Positions 10,901 to 24,961 of a stretch of 64,000 nt of DNA are shown here, piece after piece (position 1 is the first letter of the stretch; each line of letters begins with the position of its first letter). The DNA lies in the NCBI GenBank assembly GCA_963995505.1, contig OZ023198.1:11399141-11463140 (forward strand), read 5' to 3'. The stretch comes from Hypericum androsaemum (lineage: Eukaryota; Streptophyta; Magnoliopsida; Malpighiales; Hypericaceae). The notes under the pieces are model-generated. The model was given only the letters and a program-made list of their open reading frames with translations. It made no database searches and was not told where the DNA came from. The translations under genes were made by a program, and so were the position numbers.

Positions 10901-12963
10901 GGCTCTTTCATAGAGCTTCTAGGGGATTTTGGAACCCTCACTGGTCTGCTTAGTTCATTTACTTTTAGTGACCCAATAAAGGGCTCTCCTGATTCAACTG
11001 GATGGGCTCTCATCATGCTAGATTGACTGGAACTAGTTGATGTCGAATCTGGCAGTGCTTCCAACCCCATCAACTTAGCTACAACACTAGGAGGCCGCTT
11101 CTGAGTTCCAGCTGACTGCTGAGAATCATAAGGATTCTCACCAGAAGGGATGCCGCTTGGGGTATCTTTGGGAAGATTCTTTGATCTTGGATCAGAGTTG
11201 GAACCTCTCATTAAAATCTCCCGACTATCCAATGACAGTCTTGGAAGCTCTTTTAGTTTCGGGATGGACTTGATAGTATCATGTGATTCAAAGGACAAAC
11301 GATTTCTCTCTCTACCATCATAGGAGAATCGGGAAGCATCTTTTGAAACAGTACTCCAATAACCATCTCTCGCCTCATATGACGATGATCTTTGATTTTC
11401 TCCAGTGTCATTATAGTACCAAGGTGCTTCTCGAAGTTTAGCAAGCACTCTAAGAGATTCCTTAATATCAGCTGGAAGAATCTGCTTCCCCTTACTACCG
11501 GTTCCATGCAATTCATCCACAGACATTGGAAGCTGTAACGGTCTCGGGGAGTCTTTATGCTTCGCCGTCTGACCCTGTAGTTCATCTCTATTTGCTGTCC
11601 TGACTGATAATCCTCTTGTTTCTCTGTACATCGAGTCCTTGACAACATCTCGAAGATCAAGAGATTGACGTCCTAACTGCAACGATGGACTTGACTGATT
11701 TAGTACCGAGTCTCTTGAGGGAGTTTCGGGAAAAATAATTCTATCTGACGAAGTAGCCTCGGGTTGAGCCGTCCGCCCACAGTCCAGTGAGGACAAGGAA
11801 GATGAGCAGGAAGATGAGAAAGATGTCCTTGATGATTCTGTTGAGACTCTTTGCTTCTCATTCAATGTCTTGCTTAAGTTCATTTCCTGAAAATGAGATA
11901 TCTGTATTAGCCGAAATAAGCAAGTCCGGATATAACAAAATTCTTCCCAAATCTAAGTTGCAGCTATGTTGACATCATTTTTCAAGCCAAAGATTATACT
12001 TAAGAAGCAAGATAATTATTTCAAAAACTATTGAACAACAATGGCTGTCAAAAACAGCCCAGACCTATTCAAACTAGAAAAGAAACTAACTGGAATAAAG
12101 TACAAGTTGAGTGAGGCTGAGGCAATTGCTCGGACTTTCGAATAAGAAATGAACAGACAAAAGAAACTCAAAAAGTAATGCAAGACAAACAGAATGCAAA
12201 ATGTAGCCAAGAATGCTTACAGCCGCCATCTGCTGATGATATATATCTCTTTCGGAACTTCCATTGGCATAGTGTGATTCACCTACAAAAATCATGACCA
12301 GTTATTGTCATTAAAGATTCACACACTGACAATTATTCATAAAATTGTAGGACACAGTTCAATAGCATGACAAAGCTCAACAACAAAAGATAATGACTCC
12401 TAGAAAGGATTGGAAAAGATTGAGGATGCTAATTCGACACGTTAAATAATCAATCTTCCCCGAATTTCTCCAAGAAAAAAAAATCAATGCACAGAACAGT
12501 GAACACCATCCATGTAACAACACTTCAGACAAATTACTATATTCGCATAACCGACATTTGTTCAAATACTACATAGATAAATTCAAGTTAATAAACTGCT
12601 GCCAGAAGTACTAGCACCTTAATTGTACGAATCTGCAACTACCTTTTTTTTTCCACAAAATATTGATTACATTAGCACTTAGCCAGATCTAAACAACACG
12701 AGATGTTCATACTCGGAACAGAACAATAGCCAGATGAAAAATTGGTCAAGCAGAAACATTAACCAAGAAACTGAGGACGACTAAGACAATGGATATCATT
12801 TCTAGCTGTATCAACTACCTGGAGGAAGCCTCTTTTGGATGAGACGCCTATTCGGGAGGACGGATTGACGATCAAAGATCTGAAAGATCCCCGTCATACA
12901 TCCAATCTGCTTCTGCAAATCTGGATTGTCATCTGCTAGAGATTGCAACAGTTTTGCTGCCAT
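7997..12963 (-). CDS. LNG1: LONGIFOLIA protein (TON1-recruiting-motif family)
   Basis: Five coding exons on the minus strand: 12963-12819, 12282-12221, 11886-9781, 9694-9544 and 8823-7997. All introns are GT-AG and the phases agree (1, 0, 0, 1), giving 1096 residues. Exon 1 encodes the LNG N-terminal motif MAAKLLQSLADDNPDLQKQ and the IGC-GIFQIFDR segment. Residues about 334-348 are PPSVVAKLMGLEALP, the conserved VAKLMGLE box. Residues 772-822 contain PEHPSPVSVLD. The C-terminal part (about 885-1080) is DUF4378-like, with the TON1-binding type motif around WTDFHAELSRIVLEVERSIF (1048-1067) and LVDEVV. Known LNG/TRM proteins bind microtubules, recruit TON1-PP2A complexes and promote longitudinal cell elongation. 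The middle is Ser/Pro/Arg-rich and probably disordered. A CT repeat lies about 630 bp upstream. LNG1 and LNG2 cannot be separated by sequence here. Confidence 0.93.
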
Positions 12964-13588
12964 TTTTTCCCCCTTCTTTCACTTAATCCCCTTCTAATCC
13001 TATATCACAGTTTATATACACCAGAAATGGGAATCCAATAACCCATAAAACATGCCTTCCCTCTTAACACGTGCTCAAATCAAGGTCTAAAACTGAGCCT
13101 TTAGAAGAGAAACTAAAGCACTTTCCTTAAAACTACTTCAAGTCCCAACAAGCTAAATAGGCATCAACTAAAAAGCCTCCAACCCAGAAACCCTCCCCAC
13201 AAAACAAACCAACCCTTTTGGGATCCTCCTCAAATTCCCTCAAAGTCTGAGACTTTCCTATCTGAAACAACAAAATAGACAAAGAGGAAGCAAAAAACCC
13301 AGAAGGCCAAAGCGCCAGGCTTTACTATTCCTTAAAGAACAGGAACCCAAATAGTTCGAACTCGAAATATCAGAGCTTACACCCAAAAAAACCCGAACTT
13401 TATTTATACACACAATTAGAATGTGGGTATAGAGACCACACCAACATTGTCTCGCAGTAGAATTGCTAAATAAAGTGAACTGAAACCCAAAACAACAGAC
13501 AATGCCAGATCCAAGAAGGTATGTGGATTTGGATATAGAAATGGAGGGGCTCCAGAGAACAAATGCAAAGAACAGGAGCAATGCAGAG

Positions 13589-13589
<1 letters not shown>

Positions 13590-13628
<39 letters not shown>
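13590..13628 (-). repeat. GA/CT microsatellite upstream of LNG
   Basis: About 39 bp of uninterrupted (GA)n on the plus strand, which is (CT)n in the LNG sense. It lies in the likely promoter or leader, a typical place for GAGA/BPC-factor sites. Confidence 0.8.
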
Positions 13629-13630
<2 letters not shown>

Positions 13631-13689
13631 CTGGTCTGGTGGTTCTCTGGTCTTCTGTGTTCTGTTTCTGTGCACATTCAATATTATTA

Positions 13690-16505
13690 CGTGTTTAATT
13701 AATTTGGTCCTTCTCAAAAAAAAAATTTAATATGGTGGAAGTTAAACGGAGCTGGCAATGGAATTTTTTTTCTTTTTCTTTTGGTTTAATTATTTGGTAT
13801 TTGGAATAACTGAGCCGACTAATTTAAATTCAAGTCGAGTGGGAGTGTAAAATTCTCCCGATAATGTATTTAAATCCGAAAGATTAGAACTTTAAAATTG
13901 GATAAGTTAAAATTACACTTTCATCGGTTGATATAAATGTTTATGAGATTTTTTAAAAACTTAGATATTTAATAAATTAATTAATTTAAATTCAAATCAC
14001 TTATAACCACAAACACAAAGAAAATAAATTTATCAAATTTTAACATATATGAACTCAAATTTGTATCTTTGATTAAGATAAATCAAGGTTTTATTAATTT
14101 TTTTAGGTTTAAAATTGAATATTGTCGAATATTTAAGATAAGAGGGGAGGGAGTTTTGTGCCTCTCTCTAGGCTCTTTATCACACACGCACAATCATGTG
14201 GGATGAAGATGTGGTGGGTGGGTCTAAAGATGTAAACCAAAGCATGTGATTTTTGTCAGATAAGAGAGAGAAATTATTCTGATATTATTTTACACATTTT
14301 GTGTTGAGTTCGGTAAATGGGAATTGGAGGGAAACCAAACCGGTGGACTTTGACTATATTATGGATGCTTATTGGCAAAGCCAAGGTGGATCAAAACCCT
14401 AAAATTAAGTAAGTTTTAACTCCTTATTTTGACGTTACACAAAAAATTTGGCCATAGATATTGAATGTCCCTTGATCCAATCCCCAGCCTAATTAATTAT
14501 TTGGATGCTCGAATATAAATTAATCACTCCATTTAGCTTAGGTTGTTTAAAATTGGGTCATTTATTATAGCGTAACGCTGTCATTTATTCCTAAAAGAGA
14601 AGTATTTATTGGCCTTCCCTAGTTCATATAAATCCTTGTCAAAAAAAGTTCATATAAATCCAAATTTATATACATATAAGCGAGTTGGTATTTCACCTTC
14701 ACCAAGCTTTTTTTTTTAAGGAAACCTTCACCAAGCTACAATTCCCTTTCTTGGTGTTATGCCAAGTAAAGGTTGCATGTAGAATCCGTGACGATTTTAC
14801 CTATTTCAGAGGGGACATATTAAACTTTTCGTGAGAAAATCGGTTAAAAAATGGAAGGACTTCGTGATTTTATAATAGTGAAAAACTTTTTAAATTACGT
14901 TATAATTTAACAAAAGTAATTATTAATCATGATCACGAGCTTAAGGTTTTTGCTTGAATATAAAGACTATAACACGATATCAAAGTAGTTGATCTCCAGA
15001 CTACGCACTACGTCACAATGCCTCGTTTCACGACATGCGCGATAACATGTTCAAGTCCATGCCGATACATGATACTAAATTTTGTTGGAAGAATTTTGAC
15101 ACATTTCAAAAAATATATATGACTAAAATTTAGATTAGTCGATCTAATAGATATTCATATACCACGTGATATAAAACAAAACAAAAAACTAATGATGGGA
15201 AAGGTTGCAATTCTGTAGCCAAAGGAATGGTGTGTCACAGATTCCTGAATTGCACATGGCTACTCAGCTTCTCCCTCGTGCTTCCCCAATATTTTTATTA
15301 GCCCGTAACACATGATTAAAATTCATAGGGTTATGTGATATCTCCAAGGGAATAAAGTGCCCTAATGCATCTAGCTGGGCTACCTTATTATATAATTATT
15401 ACTTTAAGAATGTTGCCACAGCTCTGAGTTTGGTCGTATTCAGAGACTAGCAGACGTAATCATGATCCTAATTACATTAAATAAACAATTAAAAGGATCA
15501 AGCGAGAGAGAGTCTTTTGAAAAAGTCGTTTCCCGCCTAAATAAGGTTTAATCCATCTTTAATCATTGGACCGACTAATTTATATTCGAGTTAGACAAAA
15601 ATTTTGAATGGTAGAAAAACTCTCAAAATAAATATTTAACAATGTTGCATTTCAAATTATTCGAACCCGAGACCTCTTGGCTAAACTAGAACTACTCTCT
15701 CGTTAGTTGTTCTAAGTGTTTATTTTTTTGGTTTATACCACGTAATGTCGGATCTACTAGGCTGACTAATCCAATTTCAGGCTAAAATAATTTTTTGAAA
15801 GATGACAAAACTCTCATCAATTGTTTAACCCGGGGTATTAAGGGCTATTGTAGCAAACTAGCAATAAAATCTCAGAAGTTTTTTATGTCATTTTTAGTAT
15901 TTGGTATTCGTTAGAAGGCTGATTTAGATCTAATATATCCATGATTTGTTTAAGTTGTAGATGAACATGGAGAGAGAGAGGAGTCTTTGTTGGACTTTAT
16001 GAATTTACTTATTAGTTATGACAAACTTTATGTGATATTGACTCCCAAGTCGATCGATTATTTTATAAATATTGAAAAATCGGATAGATGTTATATAACT
16101 TTTTTATGGTCAGAATATCTGACTATATCCTAAAAACCAGTTTTTATATGAGATATTGAGCTCATATATTTTTTTAATAAGTGTAATGCATAAATAATGC
16201 ATTACTCCAAACAAACATGTACATGTTTTTATGAAATGTATTAGCAAACAATAATTTGCAGATAATGATTAATTTAAAATTAAACCATAGAAAATAACGT
16301 TGTAGCAATATCCCTTTTTAATATAAACACAATTTACATTGGAATTGACACCCACTTGTGATGTTTTTAGTTCATAAAACAAATTCAACATAAAGCCAAA
16401 GCTCAAGTGCCTTCGCATGGAGCCAGGCACCCACTAACCGTACAAAGTGTCGATGTCCCCCCTTTCCCAATTGGCGCACTTGCCTCTGATGAAGGATATA
16501 TAATA
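13690..16505. other. AT-rich intergenic region with SINE remnants
   Basis: No gene is recognised. SINE-like pieces are visible at about 13798-13885, 15567-15727 and 15737-15835 (all minus orientation). The remainder is AT-rich sequence without coding character. Confidence 0.5.
15567..15727 (-). repeat. SINE-like element, copy 2
   Basis: In reverse orientation it shows the CAAGTGTTTA-like head complement, a B-box-like GGTCTCGGGTTCGAA, TGTTAAATATTTATTTTGAG and the GATTAGTCGGTCC tail complement at 15567. A second, partial unit (15737-15835) directly follows, so two copies lie head to tail. Confidence 0.6.
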
Positions 16506-17404
16506 GGGTAAATTATGCTCAGGTCCTTGATATTTGGTATATTTTACGTTCGCCTCCATGTATTCTGTTAATCGATTAAAAACTTCCCGAGGTTTAGTTT
16601 TATTATACTCTCAGGCTCCTCGCTGACGTCAGCGGTCAAGATATTATTATTTTATTACTAAAATGACCATTATACCCTTAGTCCGATTAACTTAAACATC
16701 CGGTCATCTTTCCGGCGAATAAAATTTTCCTGGCGAAGAAAAATCAAAATCAAAATACAAAATTCAGACAAATCTTCAAACACCATCTTTGGGACAAATC
16801 AAAATCAGATCGGTTTAAACTCACCTTCGAACACCATCTCTGGGACAAATCTTTGATTTTAAAGTCACGCCTTCGAACACCATCTTTACGGCGAGCTCCC
16901 GGCGTCCAGGGGCCACGATTGAAGGGCAGCGATGACAGGTTTGCAGCGTAGACGGTTCCCTGTTCTCGAGCGTAGACAGAAAAGGAATCGGCCCCGAGGT
17001 TGTCATCGTCGCCAAGAATGTTCTGAACCCTAACCACCATCTCCCTGGAAATTTTAAATTGAGCTTATAATCTTGTAATCGGGTGAATGAGGGTGACGGT
17101 AGTCATTTAAATGGTGAGTATTTAGACTTGTCGTGCCATTTTAAATGATAGAGGAGGCGGAGGGAGGAGGTTGTGTTTGCCGGAGGTGAAAGAGAAGGAG
17201 GGGGAGAAGGAGGAGGGAGGAGAAGAGAATTTTTTTTAATTTTTATTAAGGGTATAAAATTTATTTCATAGAGAAAATTGATACGTCAGCGAAGGACCTA
17301 AGAGTATAATAAAATCAAACCTCGGGGAGTTTTAATCGATTACCAGAATACAAGGGACGAGCGTGAAATACACCAAACACCAAGGGCCTGAGCATAATTT
17401 ATCC
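16506..17404. mobile_element. Long-TIR (MULE-like) non-autonomous element
   Basis: The ends are inverted repeats of about 125 bp. The left arm starts GGGTAAATTATGCTCAGG and the right arm, reverse complemented, starts GGATAAATTATGCTCAGG. They match on through CGATTAAAA, CCGAGGTTT, TTTTATTATACTCT and CGCTGACGT. The flanks TATATAATA and TATATATTA match at 8 of 9 positions, fitting a 9-bp target duplication. The interior (about 16680-17260) holds a twice-repeated CTTCGAACACCATCT phrase, a more GC-rich patch and a GGA-rich stretch. It has no transposase. It could hold a captured gene fragment, but I recognise none. Confidence 0.75.
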
Positions 17405-19640
17405 TATATATTATGAAACTCGAACCAAATTAGTATACAATTACTAAGAGATTTCAACCGAATAAAAAAAAATAAAAATTAATTTTCGATGCATTTTCAA
17501 CGTGTCATCTCAAACGAAATGTATAAATATATTAGTTCGAAAGTTCGTACAAATTAATTTTTTTAAAAGGTAAATATGTATAAATTAATTTGTGTTTTTG
17601 TAGTACATCTCATAAAACTCTTCTCGCTCTGTCAAGTTTAAAATCATTTAACTTACCAACAAAAGTTTTAAAATCATTTATCCAACATAAACAAATTAGC
17701 AGTCTCGCGTGGCTTTTTGGCAGACACTTTTATTTACAAATAGGTTAATTTAGCTATAGTGGTTGATGGCTAGTATAGAACGAGCAACCTATCTCTTTTA
17801 CAGCCTAATGGTATACTAGCGGGTCATGTGATATATCAATAAAAGACTACTATGTCACTGCCAAATAAAAAAAAGGACCTCCAATGGGCAAGATTCTCCA
17901 ATTATAGGTCAAGAGTGAAAAAAAAATCAACCAACTATGCTCTTTTGATTTACTTCTAACTAGACGGAGATGGTGAAGATGACAGTTGTGATAAAGAAGA
18001 GATGGAAAGAAATTGGATGAGAAAGATGCGATCTCCCACATGCAAAAAGTGAAAATCCAACGTGTGTAACCAAGCAATACAACTAAATCATCCGAATCAA
18101 ATCAAACCCACACATGATTTCTTATGCCCAAACAAAAGTTGAATCATTGTTCCTTTGATTACTACTCTTTTACCCTTTTGTAGTGTCTCTTTTGGGCCCA
18201 TCTAACTAGCAATCCTACTTGTATTAAGCTAATTTTTTCGTAAATATGACTTGGTATATTAAATAATTTAAATTTTATAGTAGATCATACAGTATGCGGT
18301 CATTTTCTCATTGTTTAATTTTGATTGGAAAATTTATAGTCTAAATTATAATTTTGTATGGAATGATCATCATAAAATTATCCAGACATACTTACAATGT
18401 GGTGGGATCCACTGAGTGACTTTTATCAATTTTAGAGAAAAATCTTGTGCACTGGAAGATAAAAGTTTGGGTGGCCGAAAAAAATCAGATAGATAGATAA
18501 ATCCATATTTTTAGATTTATTGATTTTGAACATTTTGATTATTGAAGGAATCTGAAATTATATATATATTCAAAAAAATATATGAATATGAATTTGAACC
18601 TATATTTAAGTATTCCGATTCTTATTTATATTTAGAATCAAACATCGCTTGCCAACTCTAAATAGACATCACCTTTTTTTATCTTACCCCTTCGAATTAC
18701 ATTAATGCAAACAATCATGAACGTGCAAATACTAATTAAAAACTTTGACCTCCTCCGAGCTTATGATATATACGAGCAGTTGCATAATTGCATGTAACAC
18801 ACCATTTGCCACCACAGTCCCTTCGAGTTTTTTTCCCGGTAAATTTACTTGTATATATATAAATGGAAATTATCCTAAGGAAATTTTCGTACTATTCACG
18901 GTGTTGCAACTAGTCGATCTTGTCAAAATTCTGATTGGTAAAATCCAAAAGTAAAAAACTAATACGAGAAAAGAAAATCGACATCAAGCCTTCTATTACA
19001 AACATCCAAAGATATTTTAATTGCAATTAACCACGAGATTGCAATCAAAATCTCCATTGTTCATCACAGTGCCTTCAAGATAGATCTACTTAATTGTTTT
19101 AACTTAATTAGAAGTCTAGATCTACTCCATTGTTGTTTTGTGATTCGTCCCGATTTAAATTTGTATTAGTCGATCTAACAGATATCTCAACGGCAAACAG
19201 GTTCGACCAAAAGAAAAAAATTGTTCAATGGACTTTTAGGTTAGTGGACCTTTTCACACCCTTAATTATTTGGCATAAAGAAGTATCCAAGCAGATATGG
19301 TTGTGGACCAATGTACCTTACAATCCAAGTACACCTTTTTCCAAAGAGAGGCAAAAAGTGTTTCTTATGATCACAAAAAAGTGAGTGATTATGAAGTCTT
19401 AATTAGCCAAAATCATGCAAAATCAGTGCCAGGTTATCAGAATCAAAACCCCATCTCATGCACATGCCAAGTTGCTCATAATTAGGTCACCAACCATATC
19501 ATTTGATCATTCATTAAGCTATGAGTAGTTAAAAGTATCTCAAATTAGAACACATTAAAAACCCTTTTTCTCACAATTCTCTCTATTATCAACTTGCTAC
19601 ATCTATAAACCAAATGGGTTAAGTTTTTTTCGATGAACCA
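17405..19640. other. AT-rich intergenic region
   Basis: No gene, RNA or clear repeat boundary is recognised. The short open frames here have no family signature. Confidence 0.45.
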
Positions 19641-20360
19641 GCTGTCAAATGGGCCCAGGGATTAAGAGGAACACATGAGGAGGGACCAATGTGTTGGTTA
19701 CTTAAGTGGGCCATCAATTGAATAAACGTGGGACCAAGGTTTTAGTAAATTAGTCTACAAGGCATAATTAGAGCTGCCCTGTGGAGTAGGGTTATAGTCA
19801 CATCAAATGCATAAATTTTGTTTTATCACTCGTTTTGTGTGTCAAGTACGGGTAAAAAGAAATATGATCTTTTGATCTTTTACATATTTTAGTCCATGGT
19901 TACCATTTTTTTTCCTTTTCGATAACTTTTCTACATTAAGTCGCTCTCGTTATGACTACGCGAGTAACTTATAATAGATCATTGACCATAAATGAACAAA
20001 CAAAGTTTAATGACTATGTCCTAAAATTTACAATAGATCGATGACCATGTATATTTTTTACCCGTCAAGTAGAGTCATTCTATGGTTTGAGCTCTTATTC
20101 TGGATTCAAATCTCGAAATTTTTACTCCATTTTTTATCACTTGAACCAGACCGAAAGACATGTCACCTTGTCCACACAAGCTAAAGTTTAAATGCCAAAA
20201 GAAGACATCTTCCTTAGAATTTACGAGGTGGTTGCTTCAAAGAAATGACCAATCGCCAAACATCAACCCAAACCACATGGGACAGAGATCACGATGGTAA
20301 CAGTTACGAGGATGAGAAGACAAATATCAGCTTCAGGGTGGGGAGCCTAACTGTTTGCGT

Positions 20361-20497
20361 AGGCTCCGTTTGTTTAGCCGAAAAACACCTTTTGGGGAAA
20401 TAGTTTCCCTAACTAGGGAGAAAAAAAACTTTCCTTAAACGATGTGATGATTCTTCATTTTCTAAGAGAGCACAGTTTCCAGCGAAACAAACAGGCG
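20361..20497. mobile_element. Short MITE-like element
   Basis: Imperfect inverted ends GGCTCCGTTTGTTT and GAAACAAACAGGCGG bound about 137 bp. The GTTTGTTT/AAACAAAC ends recall small hAT-type elements. No clear target duplication is seen. It is absent from the paralogous position in unit B. Confidence 0.45.
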
Positions 20498-21982
20498 GTA
20501 AAGAAGCCAATCTTTACATTGTCCAAGTAACTACTAAGGTTTCATCTTAAGTCGGCCCAGTTGGTGTTCCGATACTACATTAGCATCTGTAACTGCTAAA
20601 CCAGAACTTCTTATCAGAAATGGCCCGGGCATAAAGTTTTACCTCTGAACAAAATTTTACACACATCACCTGAAATAACCAACCATGGCGTGCTTTAGTC
20701 TCGACTCTCGAGCCCTTTAAAGACGCCAACCACAAGCTAAGAGCATCACTAGACTCTCTCACTCACCCACAGCAGTTCAATCTAAATCATTTTAGAATCA
20801 CAAAACAGTTCATTCTCTAGGAACAACAAATAATCTAAAAGAAATACCTCTACTGATTTTCCTAAAGGGTTGTACGACACACGTAACAGAGGATAAAACG
20901 AACAGCTAAAAAAAGGCCAATTCAAGCAAAATTATCAAACCCTAACCAAAGTTTATCACCTATAGAGTTGAATAAAGCTCGAAACATGCAAGTTCTCTAA
21001 AAAGATTTTTTTTTAAAATAAAATTGTATTACTCCTCAAAAAACCCCAAAGATAGTTGCATCAAAATTATTACAACACGAAATTATTACAACACGAAGGG
21101 AACTAAATGAATACCTATCAAAATAGTACATACTTGATAAATATTATCTAATTACCTTGATCAAAAGAAAAACCAATCAATAGCATCAGAAAATGGGGCC
21201 AAGAAGAGAAAAATGCCAATCAGAAGGAACCAAGATGGAAATTGGAGGATTCCAATCAATAGGAAGTTCAAGCAAAGTTATCAAACCCTAACCACAGCAC
21301 ATCACCTGTGGGAATTGAATGCAGCTTCGAAACATACAAGTTCTAGCAATTAAAGCAGAAATCTGATACGGGGAACCAATCTGAATGCATTTTAAAAAAG
21401 GGTTCTTAAAAAGAACCAATCTTGGCTAAAAGCATTTTGAAAAATCCCATCTTTATGGTCCTATCTTCTCTGTTTCCGAGTGCCAACAAAAGGGTAACCA
21501 GTAAACCAAACAAAGAAACAAACACAAGTCAATGCACCCAGAAAGCAAGACACCAAACGCAAATAAAAAGAATTACCCTTTAGAAAATATAAAAAAAATT
21601 AACTTGGACATTAGTAGAGAGCTTAGTAGTGTTCTAGGATAGCAACAGTAACATATTTCACCATGCAATTTTCTATGTTTTGTTGCAAGGATCATTAAAA
21701 AGTTTTTATACTGTCAAGTTACCAACTTCTTATTCTAAGTTTTTATACAGTCAATTTTCTATGTTTTGTTGCAAGGAGCATTTTTTGTTCTTTCTTGAAG
21801 ATGACAAAAGAGGCTATTGACCAAAAAGGAAATTTTCTAGCTGTAGATTGGCACAGCAATGATATTAGTACATGCAGTTAGGGAGCAGTTTCCTCTGCAT
21901 CCTCAGCAATATGCGTCTACGAACCGCCACAAGTCACAAACGTACATAGTTAGGTGTGGTGTATTTGGTCATCACGAAAAGG

Positions 21983-24961
21983 TTAATCGATATTCACGCC
22001 TCGAGCCGATGTCCCCGGATCGGTTTGTACCTCTGCTACCGGTGTCCTGTTATCTGCAAACAGAAGCGAGCTCAAATGACAATGTATCCGAAGAATATCA
22101 GAACATGGTGTGTCACTCCTCGCATACATACCTTCAACTGCAGGCAGAGTGTTAGAGTCTTTAGCCATTTTATCCATCTCTTTCCGATCCTCCTCACCGG
22201 ATGCTGGTACATCAGCACGCACAACATCGTTTAGGTTCAAGGATGGAGCCACAGATGGATCCGGGTTAGTCGCAGCCTCTTCGCTGATAGTTTCGTCAGT
22301 TGTTGGCTCCTCCTTGACATGAACACTGTTTACTTGCATCAGATCGACTGCATCATCTTCACTGGCGATTCTAGAAACTTTTGGTTTGCTATCAAAGTCG
22401 CCATTCGACATGACAACACCGACTTCTGCACTTGCCCTTTTCCTCAAAGAACGCCTTTTCGGCCGCTGCTCATCCTGTACGCCAGAGAGTCCTGAAAAAA
22501 ACAATAGCATACTCTCATCAAACAAGTAACAAATCTGCAAATATTACAAAAAAACCATAGAACTGACGGACCTGTGTGCAAATAATACATGTCGCCCAAT
22601 GCCCCGAAAGTCTTACTGCAACCTCCGAAAAACACAAGCACACCAAATTCTGCAGGATCCAAACAATCCCCAGAAGCAAAATATCTTGCAGAAGGCACAC
22701 GTCTTGTGGTCGCCAACTTAGTCCATATGGCACTATCTGCAAAGAGAAGTTGCAATGATACTTAGAAAAGGAAAACAGAGAAGGAACAGCTTAAAAAGGT
22801 TGCAAGTAACAATGTACATACCAACATCCAGCATGTAAACATCATTGTACGGATTTTCGGGATGCGAAAATCCTCCAAAAACAAATAAGTGCTTCCCCAG
22901 AGCAACAGTAGAATGACCAGCTCTTGGTGGCAATTTTTGTCCAGTAGTAATAAGCTCCTTCCAGGCAAGAGTTTCTGTAAAATGCAAACGATTCCACAGG
23001 ATGAAAAAAGCCAACTGAAGTTGGACTGCGGATTTATGCAACAGATTCTAATTCAAGCTGCCAAATCCAATCACAATGCAGGTATTCGAAAATACAAAGT
23101 ATCTCAAACCTGCATCTAAGATGTGGACATCCGACAAATAGTAATCATTCTCGTCTTCACCGCCGATCACAATCATTTTATAGTTCCAAGAAGAGCAAGT
23201 GTGGTTATTCCGTGCACAAGGTGGATTGCCTGATGTTACCACATGTTTCCATACCAAGGTTTCTGCAAAAAGGATTTAATCAAATAGAACAGACTTGGTG
23301 GAAAAGGATTTAATCAACTCGTGGAGACTCTGTTGATTGCATTACCTGTATTCAGCACGTAAAGATTATTGTAATGGACATGTTTATCCTTAGCTAAAGA
23401 TTTGCCACGTCCACCAAATATGAAGAGCCGTGTACCAACAAGGGCTGCGCTATGGCCTTCTCGTGCCTCGGGTCCATCGCCTCTAACGCTTGGAGATATC
23501 CATGTGTGTGAAACTGCAGCAGAAAGATAGAGACAATGTAAAACAGCTACCACTAACAGCTATATTCTAACGGGTATCTAGTAACAGCTATTAAGCCATA
23601 ATAACATCTTAAGTATAGGTAATTACACAGCTAATACACACTCCTAATAAATGCAGACATGTACAGCTGTTATATCTGACTAACAGCAACCTAACACACT
23701 AAATAACATGCGTAGAAGAGGATCAAGGACCGTGATCAATCATACTTGATCATGATCTTCAACAGACAATAAAGAGTTGACAAATGTTCAGAACATAATG
23801 ACCTGAAACATTTACTTACCGGTGTCGAGTATATGAAGATCCCCGAAAGGATCTAACCCATCAGTGCCACCAAATATGTAGAGATTGTCTCCCACTGTCG
23901 TACAAGTATGGGTGTCTCTTGGATCAGGTGGTAGACCCTTTATTGTTGGCTGGCTCCATGTCTGTTTAGCTGCAACTCAGCAGCATTCAAGTTTCAGACA
24001 GGGTCGGCTGAATTACTTACTATACGATGCCAAGTGCAAGAAGAAACATATATCCACGACGCAAGTAGAAAAGGGTAAACCGTTCGCTCCGCGGAAGGAA
24101 AGACATTCACAAAGCAGTTGAAACTTGAATAAAGTACAGGAAGACGCGGTCAGGCGAGTTCAAACTTCAAGATCATGACAATGCCTTGATCTCTAGAATC
24201 TAAAACTGATGCCAATCCATGCAAATTTCCAAGTACACCCAACAACAAGTCTAAACCCACCACAAGTCCACAACTAAAGATCAAAACTTCACAAGAAAAT
24301 TCTCATTGTCCCCTTCCGTTATCGCCATTTTACTTGCATCTATACTAAGCAGCAGCCCCCTATCCGACTTTACTAGGTTCAGAAACGACCTATCAAATGA
24401 ACCATACAGAAAAGAAAAACAAGAATGCCAACCCAATGAACTCAAGAATCATCAGAACAACAATTCCGGTCCCACCCGAATAAAAAGCTGCAATCTTTTC
24501 AAGAACCCACAAAGAAACACTCCAAAAGATTGAAACTTTACACAGCAGAAACCATCACAGCCATGCCAACACAATGGATATATATACACACTAAAAACAG
24601 AAGAAAAGGCGACAATCCTCAAGACTACAATTTAAGTGCCACCTTCATCATAATCCTCGAGAAACACTGCCCCGAAGAGAAAGCTGCAATCTTTTCAAGA
24701 ACCCACAACGAAACAATCCCAAAGATTGAAACTAAAAACAGAAGAAGAGAGGAACCCATTACAAAGAAGGAAGGAACCCAATTGAGGAGAGGAGTGGAGG
24801 GACCCACCAGTGTCAAAGACATGAACTTGGTTGGTCTGGGAGTTGACTCCGTCATAGCCACCAAAGACATAGAGAAAGCTCCCTCCCTTTACAGAATTGC
24901 AGGTGTGGCCCCACCTCTTCCCTGGCCCACCTAACCCTTCTTTGAGCCTTTCCCAGCTCAT
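21983..24961 (-). CDS. Kelch-repeat protein, tandem copy A
   Basis: Eight exons: 24961-24808, 23969-23820, 23513-23346, 23262-23110, 22974-22822, 22736-22572, 22491-22132 and 22053-21983. All introns are phase 1, giving 457 residues. Exons 1-6 each encode one kelch blade, e.g. RWGHTCNSVKGGSFLYVFGG, HTCTTVGDNLYIFGG, GHSAALVGTRLFIFGG, HTCSSWNYKMIVIGG, GHSTVALGKHLFVFGG and GVLVFFGGC, each followed by an (L/V)xxLDT-type end. Together they predict a six-bladed propeller. It resembles the plant galactose-oxidase/kelch family typified, as I recall, by At1g18610/At1g74150, with no firm biochemical role. The tail has a basic RPKRRSLRKRAS stretch that may act as a nuclear signal, then an acidic region. 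The last intron (22131-22054) is 78 nt, stop-free and in frame. Compared with copy C, about 85 codons plus an intron are deleted after RRSLR. Confidence 0.88.

Noticed and set aside
16750..17040. Protein-coding gene inside the second TIR element
   Set aside because: The 96-residue frame has internal duplication and no known domain. It is more likely element interior.
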